Positions 8,604-17,726 of a stretch of DNA of 64,000 bases are shown here, piece after piece. Below the pieces are notes generated by a model that saw nothing but the letters and a program-made list of their open reading frames with translations, had not been told where the DNA came from and made no database searches. How positions within the stretch are numbered: position 1 is the stretch's first letter; each line of letters begins with the position of its first letter. The stretch comes from Paenibacillus macerans (GTDB lineage: Bacteria; Bacillota; Bacilli; Paenibacillales; Paenibacillaceae). The DNA is taken from contig NZ_UGSI01000001.1 in NCBI RefSeq assembly GCF_900454495.1, forward strand, positions 558,001 through 622,000, in the 5' to 3' direction. The position numbers and the translations under genes are program-made.

Positions 8604-9121
8604 CGCCTACACAAAATCTCTGGTACACCTTGCCCGCAATTCCATTTGAAATCACGCCAGAAATCTAACGGTTGTATTATTCGCTATTTTGCCCAAAAAG
8701 CCCCTTTCTAAATTTTAACGGTTGTGAGCGCGGTTATCTGCTCAAATCTGAGCCCAAATCGCCGGGGTATAGCTAAATAAGCGCCATGGCAACCGTTAGA
8801 ATTTGAAAACGGCGATATTGGAGCAAATAGCGGCTGTGGCAACCGTTAGAATGTGATGGCGAGATTTAATACAACGCTAGTGACTCAGGCGCACTTATTT
8901 AGCTGAATTCACCGGATTTGTCGGGGAAATGCTCGGAAGAAGGTCGATGGTGTCTTAACTAGGCTGGAAAATGGATGTAGACTAAAATAACCGGGGAAAT
9001 GAGCAAATAACGGCTCGATGGTCCCTTAGCCAAGGGGCTCATACCCCGGCAGACGTTGCAAGGCAAACGTTACCCTAGCTAGATGTTGCTCTAGCTAGAC
9101 GTTGTCCCAGTGAGATTACCC
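8604..9121. repeat. Repeat-rich gene-free spacer
   Basis: This 520-base gap has no supported gene. It holds four near-identical 11-12 base words: TCTAACGGTTGT at 8664, TTTTAACGGTTGT at 8713, and two inverted copies CAACCGTTAGA at 8791 and 8841. The copies are arranged as two direct plus two inverted, with AT-rich words such as CGCTATTT between. Near 9085-9106 a short tandem CTAGCTAGA(T/C)GTTG occurs twice. It resembles decayed, non-coding mobile or structural repeat DNA. Similar AT-rich text recurs in other gaps of the window. Confidence 0.55.
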
Positions 9122-10030
9122 CTACCGAGGTTCCTCCCGGCCCAAATGCTGTTTGCGGTAGGCCTGCGGGCTAACACCGTGGTTTTTCTTGAATGCCTTG
9201 CTGAAATAGTAAATATCCGGGAAGCCGGACTGCTCCGCCACCTCTTTGACCAGTAGCTCGGGCTTGAGCAGCAGCTCGCAAGCTTTGGCCAGGCGGATCC
9301 GGTTCATTTCCTCGATGAGGGTTCGCCCCGTCTTCCGCTTATAAAGCCGGGAAAGATGGCCGTAGCTCATGTGCAGGGAAGCGGCCAGTTCCTCCACGTT
9401 CAGGCGTTCTCCATGAAAATCCTCCAAATAGATTTCCACCTTGCGAACGAGGGCGTCCTTGGTTTCGCCCGGCTCCGCTATGGCCAGGCGTCCGGAGCCC
9501 GGAATCGAAGTTAAAATTTCCAGGAACTGCACGAGCAGCAGCTGCAAATAAAGCGGGGAGCGGCCCGCTTCCGCCTCGTGAAACAGTTGGACCAGCAGCG
9601 GCCGAATCCCGTAATCGTCGCGGTAAGCGCCGGGAGGCCAGTCTTTGAGCAGGCTCAGCCGTTCGAACAAGCCCTGCCCGCCCGCATCCGGGCGGGTGCC
9701 TGATACGGGCCTGAACCGCCAACGGAAACAAACGCCCTCGTGCGGATCGTCACGATAGTATATATGGGAATGGGTCATGCCCGGAGGGATCAGGAAAAAT
9801 TCGCCTTCGCGGACCATGACGTCTTTGTCCATAAACCGGGTTTGCATCCGGCCGGACAATACGTAGTTAAATTCGTACCAGGTGTGGGCGTGGGCCGGGC
9901 ATCTTCCGGCGCCGCCGGTTTGTTCGATCACGATATCGGCCCAGTCGATCACGGCGTCATCGACCCGGATTTCGCGGCACAGCCCGTTCAGCACGGAGGC
10001 CAGCTCTTGCCTCCATTTTTTCAAGTCCAT
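9122..10030 (-). CDS. AraC-family transcriptional regulator
   Basis: A 302-residue regulator with an N-terminal cupin-like ligand domain (HAHTWYEFNYVLSG near residue 45, typical of sugar sensors). At the C-terminus is an AraC DNA-binding domain with two helix-turn-helix motifs: LNVEELAASLHMSYGHLSRLYK, then the signature around GFPDIYYFSKAFKKNHGVSPQAYRK. It is divergent from the alpha-mannosidase gene with about 150 bases between them, so it probably activates or represses that gene in response to a mannoside or related sugar. The inducer is inferred from context only. Confidence 0.92.
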   Translation of the reverse strand: MDLKKWRQELASVLNGLCREIRVDDAVIDWADIVIEQTGGAGRCPAHAHTWYEFNYVLSGRMQTRFMDKDVMVREGEFFLIPPGMTHSHIYYRDDPHEGVCFRWRFRPVSGTRPDAGGQGLFERLSLLKDWPPGAYRDDYGIRPLLVQLFHEAEAGRSPLYLQLLLVQFLEILTSIPGSGRLAIAEPGETKDALVRKVEIYLEDFHGERLNVEELAASLHMSYGHLSRLYKRKTGRTLIEEMNRIRLAKACELLLKPELLVKEVAEQSGFPDIYYFSKAFKKNHGVSPQAYRKQHLGREEPR

Positions 10031-10179
10031 AGAGATGCTCCTTTTTGTTCCTTTGCCCCAATCATATCATAATAGGACAAAAATTGATGAGGATTAGTAA
10101 TTTACTTCAGGCCGTCCCGGAACGCAAAATGGGGGTGAAGTCAAAAGTTGAAACTTGCTCCAAGGGAGGAACGCAGTTC

Positions 10180-13100
10180 ATGTTTTGGACGGAAGAAAAA
10201 TTAAACGCGCGGATTCGCGAGCTTGAAGCTTATCGCTACCGCGATGGGGTGCCGATCGCCGAATTCCGCGCGTTGGTCGACGAGGAAGGGCGGATCGCAG
10301 CCAGACCGCCGAAGGGCGGGGAGTGGAGCGCGATGCCGGCCGGTGAACGCTGGGAAGGCCGCGACCTTTACTTGTGGCTGGAGGCCGAGACGGTAATTCC
10401 CCAAACGTGGAAAGGCCGCCGGGTCGTCGGGGTATTTGATTTCGGGAAGACGGGCGGAGGGAACAACTCCGGCTTCGAGTCATTGCTGTATGTCAACGGA
10501 GAGCCTTATCAAGGGGTGGACTCCAACCATCAGGAGGTGTTTTTCCCCGCAGAAGCCGCCGGAACTTCCGTGCTGCTGCAATTTCGGCTTTGGTCCGGTC
10601 TGGAGGGCGGAGGTAAGCCGCAGGTTCAGGAGCACAGGCTGAAGCGGGCGGAAATCGCTTGGCTCGACGGGACGGTCGACCGTCTGTATTATACGGCCCG
10701 GGCCGTGATGCAGACCGTGGAAGTACTACATAAACACGCTCCCGAACGGACCGACCTGCTGACGGCGCTGGACCGGGCGTTTTTGCGGATCGATTGGTCG
10801 CAGCCGGGCTCCGAGGCGTTTTACGCCTCGCTGGCGGCGGCCGAAGAGCAGCTGACGCGGACGATTTCGGCGCTGCCCAAGTCGTCGCCGGTCACGGTTC
10901 GCTGCATCGGGCATACGCACATCGACGTGGCCTGGCTGTGGCGGCTCAAGCATACCCGGGAAAAAGCGGCCCGCTCCTTCAGCACCGTGCTGCGGCTGAT
11001 GGAAATGTTTCCGGAGTACGTTTTTTTGCAAACGCAGCCCCAGCTGTATGAGTATTTGAAACAGGATTATCCGGAGCTTTACGAGCAAATCAAGGAGCGG
11101 GTCAAGGAAGGACGCTGGGAGGCGGCCGGAGGGATGTGGCTGGAGGCCGACTGCAATTTGACGAGCGGCGAATCTCTGGTGCGGCAGCTGCTGTACGGCA
11201 CCCGTTTTCTGCGCGAAGAGTTTGGTGCGGAATGCACATATTTGTGGCTGCCCGACGTTTTCGGGTACAGCTGGGCCTTGCCGCAAATCCTGCGCAAGTC
11301 GGGTTTCGATACGTTCATGACGACCAAAATCAGCTGGAACCAATACAACCGGATGCCGCACGACACATTTAAATGGCGCGGGATCGACGGCAGCGAAGTG
11401 CTGACCCATTTCATCACTACCCCGCAGGACGGCAGTTTCTGGTGGTACACCTACAACGGCAATATCGAAGCGTCCAGCGTGCAGGGCATCTGGGATACGT
11501 ACCGGGACAAGGAAATCAACAAAGAGCTGCTCCTGTCCTACGGTTACGGAGACGGGGGCGGCGGCGTCAACCGGGAGCATCTGGAGCTGCGGCGCCGCCT
11601 CGAAGCGATGCCGGGGCTGCCGAACGTCGTCACCGGGCGGGCCGACGAATATTTCGCCAAACTGCACGAGACGGTGGAAAAGGCGGACCGTTATGTCCAC
11701 ACTTGGGACGGCGAGCTGTATCTTGAGTACCACCGGGGCACTTATACGAGCCAGGCTTACAACAAAAAAATGAACCGCAAGCTCGAACTGCTCTCCCGCG
11801 ACGCCGAATGGCTGCTCAGCCTGGAGGCGCTGCTGGGCGGGGGTGACTGGGCCGCGTACCCGAAAGCGAAGCTGGACGAAAGCTGGAAAACGATTTTGCG
11901 CAATCAGTTCCACGACATTATTCCAGGCTCGTCGATTCCCGAAGTGTACCGCGACTCCAAGCTGGAATACGAGCATGCTGCGGCGCTGCTGCAGGAATGC
12001 CGCAGCCAGGCGATCCGCGCGTTGACCGGGGGCCGGGTGGGCGGCGATGCAGCAAACGGTGCCGCTGCGGCGGGCGCTGCCGTGTCCGGCGATGCTGTCA
12101 TCGGCGCCCCGGAAGGTGAGCCGACCTATACCGTTTGGAATCCGTCTTCTTGGACGTATAGCGGCCTGGTCCCGGTCCATGGCGCCGAACCCGGCGGCCG
12201 CTGGACCGATGCCTTCGGCCGGGAGCTCGCCGCCGAGTTTGACGGAAGCACGGTATGGGTAAAGGTGGAAAACGTTCCTCCGTTGGGATTTATGGCGATA
12301 AGCCGCGGCTCTGAAGGCGGGAAGGAGGAGGCAACCGCTTCGCAAGGAGCGTCTGCGGGAAGCGAAGCGGCCATAGAAACGCCGTTTAATGCGCTGCCGA
12401 ACGGCATCGAGACTCCGCTGTATCGGATCGCTTGGAACGAACATGGCCAGTTGACCTCGGTGTTCGACCGGGCTGCCGGCCGCGAGGTGCTCGCCCCGGG
12501 GGAACGCGGCAACGTCTTCCAGGTGTTCGAAGACAAGCCGAAAATGTTTGAAGCTTGGGATATCGATATTTTTTATCAGGAGAAGATGCGCGAGGTTGAA
12601 GATCTGAAGGAATGCCGGGTTGCGGCCGGCAAGCTGCGGGCGGAAGTCGCTTTTACCTGGCGGTATATGAACTCCACGATCAGCCAGCGGATGATCTTGT
12701 ACTCGGGTGACCGGCGGATCGAGTTCCGGACGGAGGTGGATTGGCAGGAGCGCCAGCAGCTTTTAAAGGTCGCATTTCCGGTGGATGTGCGGGCGACGGA
12801 GGCCACCTACGACATCCAGTTCGGCAACGTCAAACGCCCGACGCATTGGAACACCTCCTGGGATTTGGCCCGGTTCGAAACGGTCGGGCATCAGTGGGCG
12901 GATCTGTCGGAGCACGGTTACGGCGTCAGCCTGCTGAACGACTGCAAATACGGGCATGACATTAAAGACAATGTGATCAGGCTGTCGCTGCTGAAATCGG
13001 CGACTTACCCCGATCCGGAGGCCGATCGCGGGGAGCATACGTTCACGTATGCGCTGTATCCGCACGAGGGGCATTGGTCCGAAGGCGAAACCGTACAGGC

Positions 13101-13428
13101 CGCCGCGCTCCTGAATCAGCCGGTGTACGCTACGCGCGGCCAAGCGGCGGCATCCAATTTCTCCTTGCTGCGGGCCGTGCGCGTCAGCGGCAGCGGCGAA
13201 GCAGCGATCGACGCGGTCAAAAAAGCGGAGGACGGCGACGCTCTGATCGTCCGCTTCCACGAGTATAAAGGGGGCCGGGGGACGATTCGCCTGGAGAGCG
13301 ATCTCACTTTTGTCTCCTGGCAGGAAACCGACCTGATGGAACGCCCTGCCGGCGAACTCAATCGGGGTCCTGCCGAACTGCAGATTTCGCCGTATGAGAT
13401 CAAAACGGTCCGGCTCGAGTTCCGCTAA
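10180..13428 (+). CDS. Alpha-mannosidase, glycoside hydrolase family 38
   Basis: A 1082-residue GH38 enzyme expected to release terminal alpha-linked mannose from glycans or oligosaccharides. No signal peptide is seen, so it is likely cytoplasmic. The zinc motif HTHIDVAWLW is at residue 246, and the nucleophile Asp is in LWLPDVFGYS (Asp359). DGGGG and the later YLEYHRGTYTSQA are also family motifs. An Ala/Gly-rich low-complexity stretch (about residues 617-645) separates the catalytic part from the C-terminal beta domains. ATG 10180 has GGAGG 10 bases upstream; the frame extends further upstream without a better start. The neighbouring AraC gene is its likely regulator. Confidence 0.95.
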   Translation: MFWTEEKLNARIRELEAYRYRDGVPIAEFRALVDEEGRIAARPPKGGEWSAMPAGERWEGRDLYLWLEAETVIPQTWKGRRVVGVFDFGKTGGGNNSGFESLLYVNGEPYQGVDSNHQEVFFPAEAAGTSVLLQFRLWSGLEGGGKPQVQEHRLKRAEIAWLDGTVDRLYYTARAVMQTVEVLHKHAPERTDLLTALDRAFLRIDWSQPGSEAFYASLAAAEEQLTRTISALPKSSPVTVRCIGHTHIDVAWLWRLKHTREKAARSFSTVLRLMEMFPEYVFLQTQPQLYEYLKQDYPELYEQIKERVKEGRWEAAGGMWLEADCNLTSGESLVRQLLYGTRFLREEFGAECTYLWLPDVFGYSWALPQILRKSGFDTFMTTKISWNQYNRMPHDTFKWRGIDGSEVLTHFITTPQDGSFWWYTYNGNIEASSVQGIWDTYRDKEINKELLLSYGYGDGGGGVNREHLELRRRLEAMPGLPNVVTGRADEYFAKLHETVEKADRYVHTWDGELYLEYHRGTYTSQAYNKKMNRKLELLSRDAEWLLSLEALLGGGDWAAYPKAKLDESWKTILRNQFHDIIPGSSIPEVYRDSKLEYEHAAALLQECRSQAIRALTGGRVGGDAANGAAAAGAAVSGDAVIGAPEGEPTYTVWNPSSWTYSGLVPVHGAEPGGRWTDAFGRELAAEFDGSTVWVKVENVPPLGFMAISRGSEGGKEEATASQGASAGSEAAIETPFNALPNGIETPLYRIAWNEHGQLTSVFDRAAGREVLAPGERGNVFQVFEDKPKMFEAWDIDIFYQEKMREVEDLKECRVAAGKLRAEVAFTWRYMNSTISQRMILYSGDRRIEFRTEVDWQERQQLLKVAFPVDVRATEATYDIQFGNVKRPTHWNTSWDLARFETVGHQWADLSEHGYGVSLLNDCKYGHDIKDNVIRLSLLKSATYPDPEADRGEHTFTYALYPHEGHWSEGETVQAAALLNQPVYATRGQAAASNFSLLRAVRVSGSGEAAIDAVKKAEDGDALIVRFHEYKGGRGTIRLESDLTFVSWQETDLMERPAGELNRGPAELQISPYEIKTVRLEFR

Positions 13429-13463
13429 GGCGGCGGGGGTGCCCGGCAACCATTCAACGCGGA

Positions 13464-13492
13464 TTGACACTCCAGGAAGATCCAGGTAAAGT
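13464..13492 (+). promoter_or_regulatory. Promoter of the thiamine operon
   Basis: TTGACA (13464-13469) and TAAAGT (13487-13492) are 17 bases apart, placed so that the transcript starts just before the TPP riboswitch. Confidence 0.6.
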
Positions 13493-13514
13493 AGTGATAG
13501 TGAATCGAATAGGA

Positions 13515-13612
13515 AATTCCACTAGGGGCGCCGTATTCGGCTGAGACAAGAGCGTATCTTGGACCCTTTGAACCTGATCTAGTTCGTACTAGCGTAGGAA
13601 AGTGGAGCCGGT
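13515..13612 (+). ncRNA. TPP riboswitch (THI element)
   Basis: This leader RNA contains the conserved thi-box core: CTGAGA at 13541-13546, ACCCTTTGAACCTGATCTAG at 13563-13582, and GCGTAGGAAAGTGG at 13592-13605. The flanking TTCCACTAGGGG pairs with the 3' end to close P1. Binding of thiamine pyrophosphate should favour the downstream terminator and shut off tenA-thiM-thiD-thiE. This is an established family; the regulated operon follows directly. Confidence 0.95.
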
Positions 13613-13665
13613 ATCGCGCCGTCCGCACGTTATCGCAAGTATCATGCGACAGGTTTTGCGCGTTC

Positions 13666-13696
13666 AAGCCGCTCCCTCTACGGGGCGGCTTTTTTG
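13666..13696 (+). terminator. Terminator of the TPP riboswitch expression platform
   Basis: A 10-bp stem (AAGCCGCTCC with GGGGCGGCTT, one G-U pair) is followed by six T. It lies between the riboswitch and tenA, so it is the likely regulated attenuator. Confidence 0.85.
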
Positions 13697-13797
13697 CTGT
13701 CTCGTAAGCGGCCCGCCTCTCACCCGACCCTAAGCCCCTACGCCCTTACGATGGATGCTCCTGTATCGCAGTTCACATTTTATCGGAGGTGGAGACG

Positions 13798-14505
13798 ATG
13801 AGTTTTACGCAAACGCTGCGCCAGCGGGCGGACGAGGTTTTTGAAGCGATTTTTGAGCATCCTTTTGTGCGGGGAATCGCCGACGGCAATCTGCAGAAAG
13901 AGCAATTGATTCATTACGTCAAACAGGATTACGAGTATTTGAACGCGTACATGCGGATCTACGGGATCGCCATATCGAAGTGCGAAAGCCGCGGCGATAT
14001 CGCCCTGTTCAACGAGCAGATCTCTTTTATTTTGAACAGTGAAATCCATCCGCACCAAAATTTTTGCGCTGTCGCAGGGGTCCGTTTTGAAGATCTGCAG
14101 GGTTTCCCCTTGGCGCCGTCTGCGCATCATTACATCCGCCACATGCTGACGGTAGCGCATGAAGGCAGTTTGGGCGAAATCTTGGCCGTGTTGCTGCCCT
14201 GCCCCTGGACGTATCTGGAAATCGGCCGCAAGCTGCTGGCGGAAGTGAGGCCGGCGCCGGAACATCCTTTTCACGATTGGATCCAGTTTTACGGCGGCCG
14301 GTTGACGGACGTGACGCAGCGGTTCCGGGACGTTCTCGACCAATGGGCGGAAACCGCGGCGGAAGCGGAACGGCGGAGGATGGAGGAGCATTTCATGCAA
14401 AGCTGCCAACTGGAGTACCTGTTCTGGGACATGGCCTACAAGTTGGAGGAATGGCCGGTGCAAACGGGCCGGCGGAGCGATGACCCGTTGTCGCGGGCGA
14501 ATTAA
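13798..14505 (+). CDS. tenA: Aminopyrimidine aminohydrolase / thiaminase II (TenA)
   Basis: TenA hydrolyses degraded thiamine pyrimidines to hydroxymethylpyrimidine for salvage. The 235-residue all-helical protein has its catalytic Cys at residue 135 in LLPCPWTY, with FYGG and a C-terminal QSCQLEYLFWDMAY. The frame could begin at GTG 13789, but ATG 13798 has GGAGG 8 bases upstream and gives the usual N-terminus. First gene of the riboswitch-controlled operon; thiM begins 19 bases after its stop. Confidence 0.94.
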   Translation: MSFTQTLRQRADEVFEAIFEHPFVRGIADGNLQKEQLIHYVKQDYEYLNAYMRIYGIAISKCESRGDIALFNEQISFILNSEIHPHQNFCAVAGVRFEDLQGFPLAPSAHHYIRHMLTVAHEGSLGEILAVLLPCPWTYLEIGRKLLAEVRPAPEHPFHDWIQFYGGRLTDVTQRFRDVLDQWAETAAEAERRRMEEHFMQSCQLEYLFWDMAYKLEEWPVQTGRRSDDPLSRAN

Positions 14506-14524
14506 CGAAGGGGGCGAACTACAA

Positions 14525-15373
14525 ATGAGCATATTGGAAAAAGAATTATCCGCTTTGCTTACAAAAGTGCAGAACGCGAAACCGCTCGTGCACAATATGA
14601 CCAACGTCGTCGTAACCAATTTTACGGCCAACGGCCTGTACGCGCTTGGCGCATCCCCGGTGATGGCTTACGCACCGGAGGAAGCGGCCGATATGGCCAA
14701 GATCGCCGGCGCCCTCGTGCTGAACCTGGGAACGCTGTCCGCCGCCCAGGTCGAGGCGATGATCATCGCCGGGTCGTCGGCGAACGCCCATGGAGTTCCG
14801 GTGCTGTTGGACCCGGTCGGGGCGGGAGCGACGCGCTTCCGCACGGAATCGGCGCTGCGCATCCTGCGCGAGGTCAAAGTGTCGCTACTAAGGGGGAACG
14901 CGGCGGAAATCGCCCACCTGCTCGGGGAAAGCCGCGACATCAAGGGCGTGGACGCCGGGGAGAGCAGCGGCGGGGATCAGGTGGAGCTGGCCGTGCGGGC
15001 GGCACGGAAGCTGAACACCGTCGTCGCCGTCACCGGACGCGAGGACGTGATCACCGACGGGAAGCTGTGCCGGGCCGTCAGCGGCGGGGACGCGCTGCTG
15101 ACGCAGGTGACCGGCACGGGCTGCCTGCTCACGTCGGTGCTTGGCGCCTTCGCCGCGGTGGAACGCGACGTGCTGCTGGCCGGCACCGCCGGGCTGGCGT
15201 TCTACGGCGCCGCCGCGTCCCGCGCCGCGGAGCGTACTGCGTCCGCCGGGCCCGGCAGCTTCCAGATCGCCTTCCTCGACGAGCTGGCCAAGCTGCACCC
15301 GCACTCGCTGAAAGGCCATGCGGCGGTCAGCGAGCGGGAAGCCTCCGCGGCCGGCGGGTGGTGGCTCGGATGA
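14525..15373 (+). CDS. thiM: Hydroxyethylthiazole kinase (ThiM)
   Basis: ThiM phosphorylates 4-methyl-5-(2-hydroxyethyl)thiazole, the salvage route to the thiazole half of thiamine. The 282-residue ribokinase-like protein has VHNMTNVVVTNFTANG near the N-terminus, DPVGAGATRFR, and the anion-hole motif VTGTGC with its conserved Cys. The start at ATG 14525 follows GAAGGGGG. The 3' half is strikingly GC-rich compared with its neighbours. Its TGA overlaps the ATG of thiD. Confidence 0.95.
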   Translation: MSILEKELSALLTKVQNAKPLVHNMTNVVVTNFTANGLYALGASPVMAYAPEEAADMAKIAGALVLNLGTLSAAQVEAMIIAGSSANAHGVPVLLDPVGAGATRFRTESALRILREVKVSLLRGNAAEIAHLLGESRDIKGVDAGESSGGDQVELAVRAARKLNTVVAVTGREDVITDGKLCRAVSGGDALLTQVTGTGCLLTSVLGAFAAVERDVLLAGTAGLAFYGAAASRAAERTASAGPGSFQIAFLDELAKLHPHSLKGHAAVSEREASAAGGWWLG

Positions 15374-16197
15374 GCGGCGCGGTCCGGAAGGCGCTGACGA
15401 TCGCCGGGTCGGACAGCGGCGGCGGGGCCGGCATTCAAGCCGACCTCAAAACGTTCCAGGAGCTGGGCGTGTTTGGCATGTCGGCGATTACCGCCGTCAC
15501 CGTCCAAAACACGCTGGGCGTGCGGAACGTGTACCCGCTGCCGCCGGAGGCCGCGGCGGAGCAAATCGGGGCGGTCGGCTCGGACTTGGCCCCGGACGCA
15601 CTGAAAACCGGGATGCTGTTCAGCGCCGAAATTATCCGCGCCGTGGCGGGGCAAATCCGCGCTTTCGGCTGGGCCCGGGTCGTCGTCGACCCGGTTATGA
15701 TCGCCAAAGGCGGCGCCGCGCTGCTGCTGCCCGAAGCGGTTGCGGCGCTGAAGGAGTATTTGCTGCCGCTGGCGCAGGTGGTGACGCCGAATATCCCCGA
15801 GGCCGAGGCGTTATCCGGCATCCCGATCACCGGCATGGCCGGCCGGCGCGAGGCGGCTAAGCGCATCCACAGCCTCGGGGCGAAGCACGTCGTCATCAAA
15901 GGCGGGCATGACGAGAGCGGCGGGGGGCGGATCGTCGACCTGCTGTATGACGGCGCCGGTTTTACCGAGTTTGACGGACGGCGGATCATGACGCGGCATA
16001 CGCACGGTACGGGCTGCACCTTCTCCGCGGCGGTCGCGGCCGAGCTGGCGAAGGGAGCGGCCGCCGCCGAGGCGATATCGACCGCGCGGGCGTTCATTCA
16101 GGCGGCGATCGAAGACGAGCTTGGCCTGGGGCTGGGGCACGGCCCGACGAACCATTGGGCGTACCGGCGCAGGAAGGAACAGGGGGTGCGGCCGTGA
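15370..16197 (+). CDS. thiD: Hydroxymethylpyrimidine (phosphate) kinase (ThiD)
   Basis: ThiD phosphorylates HMP to HMP-P and then HMP-PP. The 275-residue protein has AGSDSGGGAGIQAD at residues 12-25, TAVTVQNT, VVDPVMIAKGG and the catalytic THGTGCTFSAA near the C-terminus. The start is the ATG overlapping the thiM stop (ATGA); a long upstream extension of the same frame runs through thiM and is not real. It shares high GC content with thiM and hands over to thiE through a GTGA overlap. Confidence 0.95.
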   Translation: MSGAVRKALTIAGSDSGGGAGIQADLKTFQELGVFGMSAITAVTVQNTLGVRNVYPLPPEAAAEQIGAVGSDLAPDALKTGMLFSAEIIRAVAGQIRAFGWARVVVDPVMIAKGGAALLLPEAVAALKEYLLPLAQVVTPNIPEAEALSGIPITGMAGRREAAKRIHSLGAKHVVIKGGHDESGGGRIVDLLYDGAGFTEFDGRRIMTRHTHGTGCTFSAAVAAELAKGAAAAEAISTARAFIQAAIEDELGLGLGHGPTNHWAYRRRKEQGVRP

Positions 16198-16859
16198 ACG
16201 GGCGTATTTCAGCAGCGGCTATGCGCAAATCTCTCGGCGTGTACCTGGTGATCGGCAGCGCCAACTGCCGGCAAGATCCGCTGCAGGTGACCGAGCAGGC
16301 ACTGGCCGGAGGCGCAACGATGATTCAATTCCGGGAAAAGGGGCCCGGCGCGCTGACCGGGGGGCCGAAGCTAAGGCTCGCCGAACAGCTGCAGGCCGCC
16401 TGCCGCAGGGCGGGGGTTCCTTTTATCGTTAACGACGATGTCGACTTGGCCCTGGCGATAGATGCGGACGGAATTCACGTCGGCCAGGACGACGAAGCGG
16501 CCGGCCGGGTCCGCGCGCGGATCGGGGAGCGGATTCTCGGCGTATCCGCGCATACCGTGGAAGAAGCCCGGCTGGCCATTCACAGCGGCGCGGACTATCT
16601 CGGCATCGGGCCGATCTATCCGACCGCGTCCAAAGCCGATGCCCGCGAGCCGCAGGGCCCCGGCTTCATCCGGCGGCTGCGCGAATGCGGCATCGAGGCG
16701 CCGCTCGTCGCGATCGGCGGGATCACGGCCGCAAGCGCCGGGGAAGCGATCCGCGCCGGGGCGGACGGAATCGCCGTCATTTCCGCCGTAACGCAGGCCG
16801 CCGATGTCCGCAAAGCGGTGGAGGAGCTTCACGCCGCCGCCGCTTTAGGCCGCGGATGA
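16194..16859 (+). CDS. thiE: Thiamine-phosphate synthase (ThiE)
   Basis: ThiE joins HMP-PP and HET-P to thiamine phosphate, completing the salvage pathway encoded by this operon. The 221-residue TIM barrel shows MIQFREKG, FIVNDDVDLALAIDADGIHVGQDD, LGVSAHT, YLGIGPIYPT and IGGI, all family hallmarks. The GTG at 16194 overlaps the thiD stop and has AGGGGGTG upstream. An ATG at 16221 is an alternative. No thiC, thiG or thiS is present here, so the operon serves salvage rather than de novo synthesis. Confidence 0.95.
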   Translation: MNGRISAAAMRKSLGVYLVIGSANCRQDPLQVTEQALAGGATMIQFREKGPGALTGGPKLRLAEQLQAACRRAGVPFIVNDDVDLALAIDADGIHVGQDDEAAGRVRARIGERILGVSAHTVEEARLAIHSGADYLGIGPIYPTASKADAREPQGPGFIRRLRECGIEAPLVAIGGITAASAGEAIRAGADGIAVISAVTQAADVRKAVEELHAAAALGRG

Positions 16860-16877
16860 AATGACCAGAAAGCAAAG

Positions 16878-16915
16878 CAGGGCCATCCATGACCGGACGG
16901 CCCTGTAATATTTTT
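16878..16915 (+). terminator. Probable terminator of the thi operon
   Basis: CAGGGCC and GGCCCTG pair around a 14-base loop, 19 bases after the thiE stop, followed by TAATATTTTT. The interrupted U-run makes it moderate. Confidence 0.6.
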
Positions 16916-17132
16916 CAACAAATGACCATGGGTTTATTTTTTAAATTCCGGCTCCTGTGGTATAATATGAATTGTTTTTGGCTATAATGTATGGCTTCGC
17001 CAAACGATCTCCAACGGAACAAACAGAAGTTTATATAAACGACCGCAACTTTTTTGATCCTGTTCGGTAATAATTAATGTAAGAATCGAACGGGAAGAAG
17101 CACATGGAAGTGCGAGGAGGTTTCGCCCCGAA

Positions 17133-17726
17133 ATGACCGATTCCCAGATGATACGCGAGATTAAAGAAGGCAACACGGAACTGTATTCGGAGTTGATGCG
17201 AAGGTATCAGCGAAAAATATTGGCTTTCGTTTATCACATGTTGAAAAGCGCTCAATTGGAGCAGCTTGCCGAAGATTTATGCTCGGAGACGTTCTACAAA
17301 GCGTTTCGCAGCTTGCATTCGTTTCGGGAGGTGGACGCTTCTTTCTCCACCTGGCTTTACACGATAGCACGGAATACAGTGCTTAGCGAACTGCGCAAAC
17401 AGCGCAGCGGAAGTGTTCCGCTCGAAGAGAGCGGGTACATTCCTTTGGCGCCAATCGAGGTCGCCCCGGAACAAGCCGTTCTGCGCAGCGAGAAGGTTGG
17501 TATGGTGCGTGAAGCGATCAACAAATTACCGGAGAAACAAAGGTCCGCTTTGATATTGCGCGAATACGATCAATTGGACTACCAGGAGATCGCCAGTATT
17601 TTGGGCCAGAGCGTCAGCGCCGTAAAATCGCTTTTGTTCCGCGCACGAAGCAGCGTCAAAAGCCAGCTTGAACCCTACTTTTACGAACCGGTCTACGAGC
17701 ATTACGAAGGGATGAAAAGCAGATGA
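17133..17726 (+). CDS. ECF-type RNA polymerase sigma factor
   Basis: A 197-residue group 4 sigma factor. Region 2 spans about residues 18-88, with DLCSETFYKAFRSLHSFR and FSTWLYTIARN. Region 4 spans about residues 126-180, with LPEKQRSALILREYDQLDYQEIASILGQSVSAVKSLLFRAR. The ATG has GAGGAGG 12-18 bases upstream. Its last codons overlap the next gene as ATGA, and that gene encodes a zinc-finger membrane anti-sigma factor, so this is a classic sigma/anti-sigma pair. Stimulus and targets are unknown. Confidence 0.93.
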   Translation: MTDSQMIREIKEGNTELYSELMRRYQRKILAFVYHMLKSAQLEQLAEDLCSETFYKAFRSLHSFREVDASFSTWLYTIARNTVLSELRKQRSGSVPLEESGYIPLAPIEVAPEQAVLRSEKVGMVREAINKLPEKQRSALILREYDQLDYQEIASILGQSVSAVKSLLFRARSSVKSQLEPYFYEPVYEHYEGMKSR

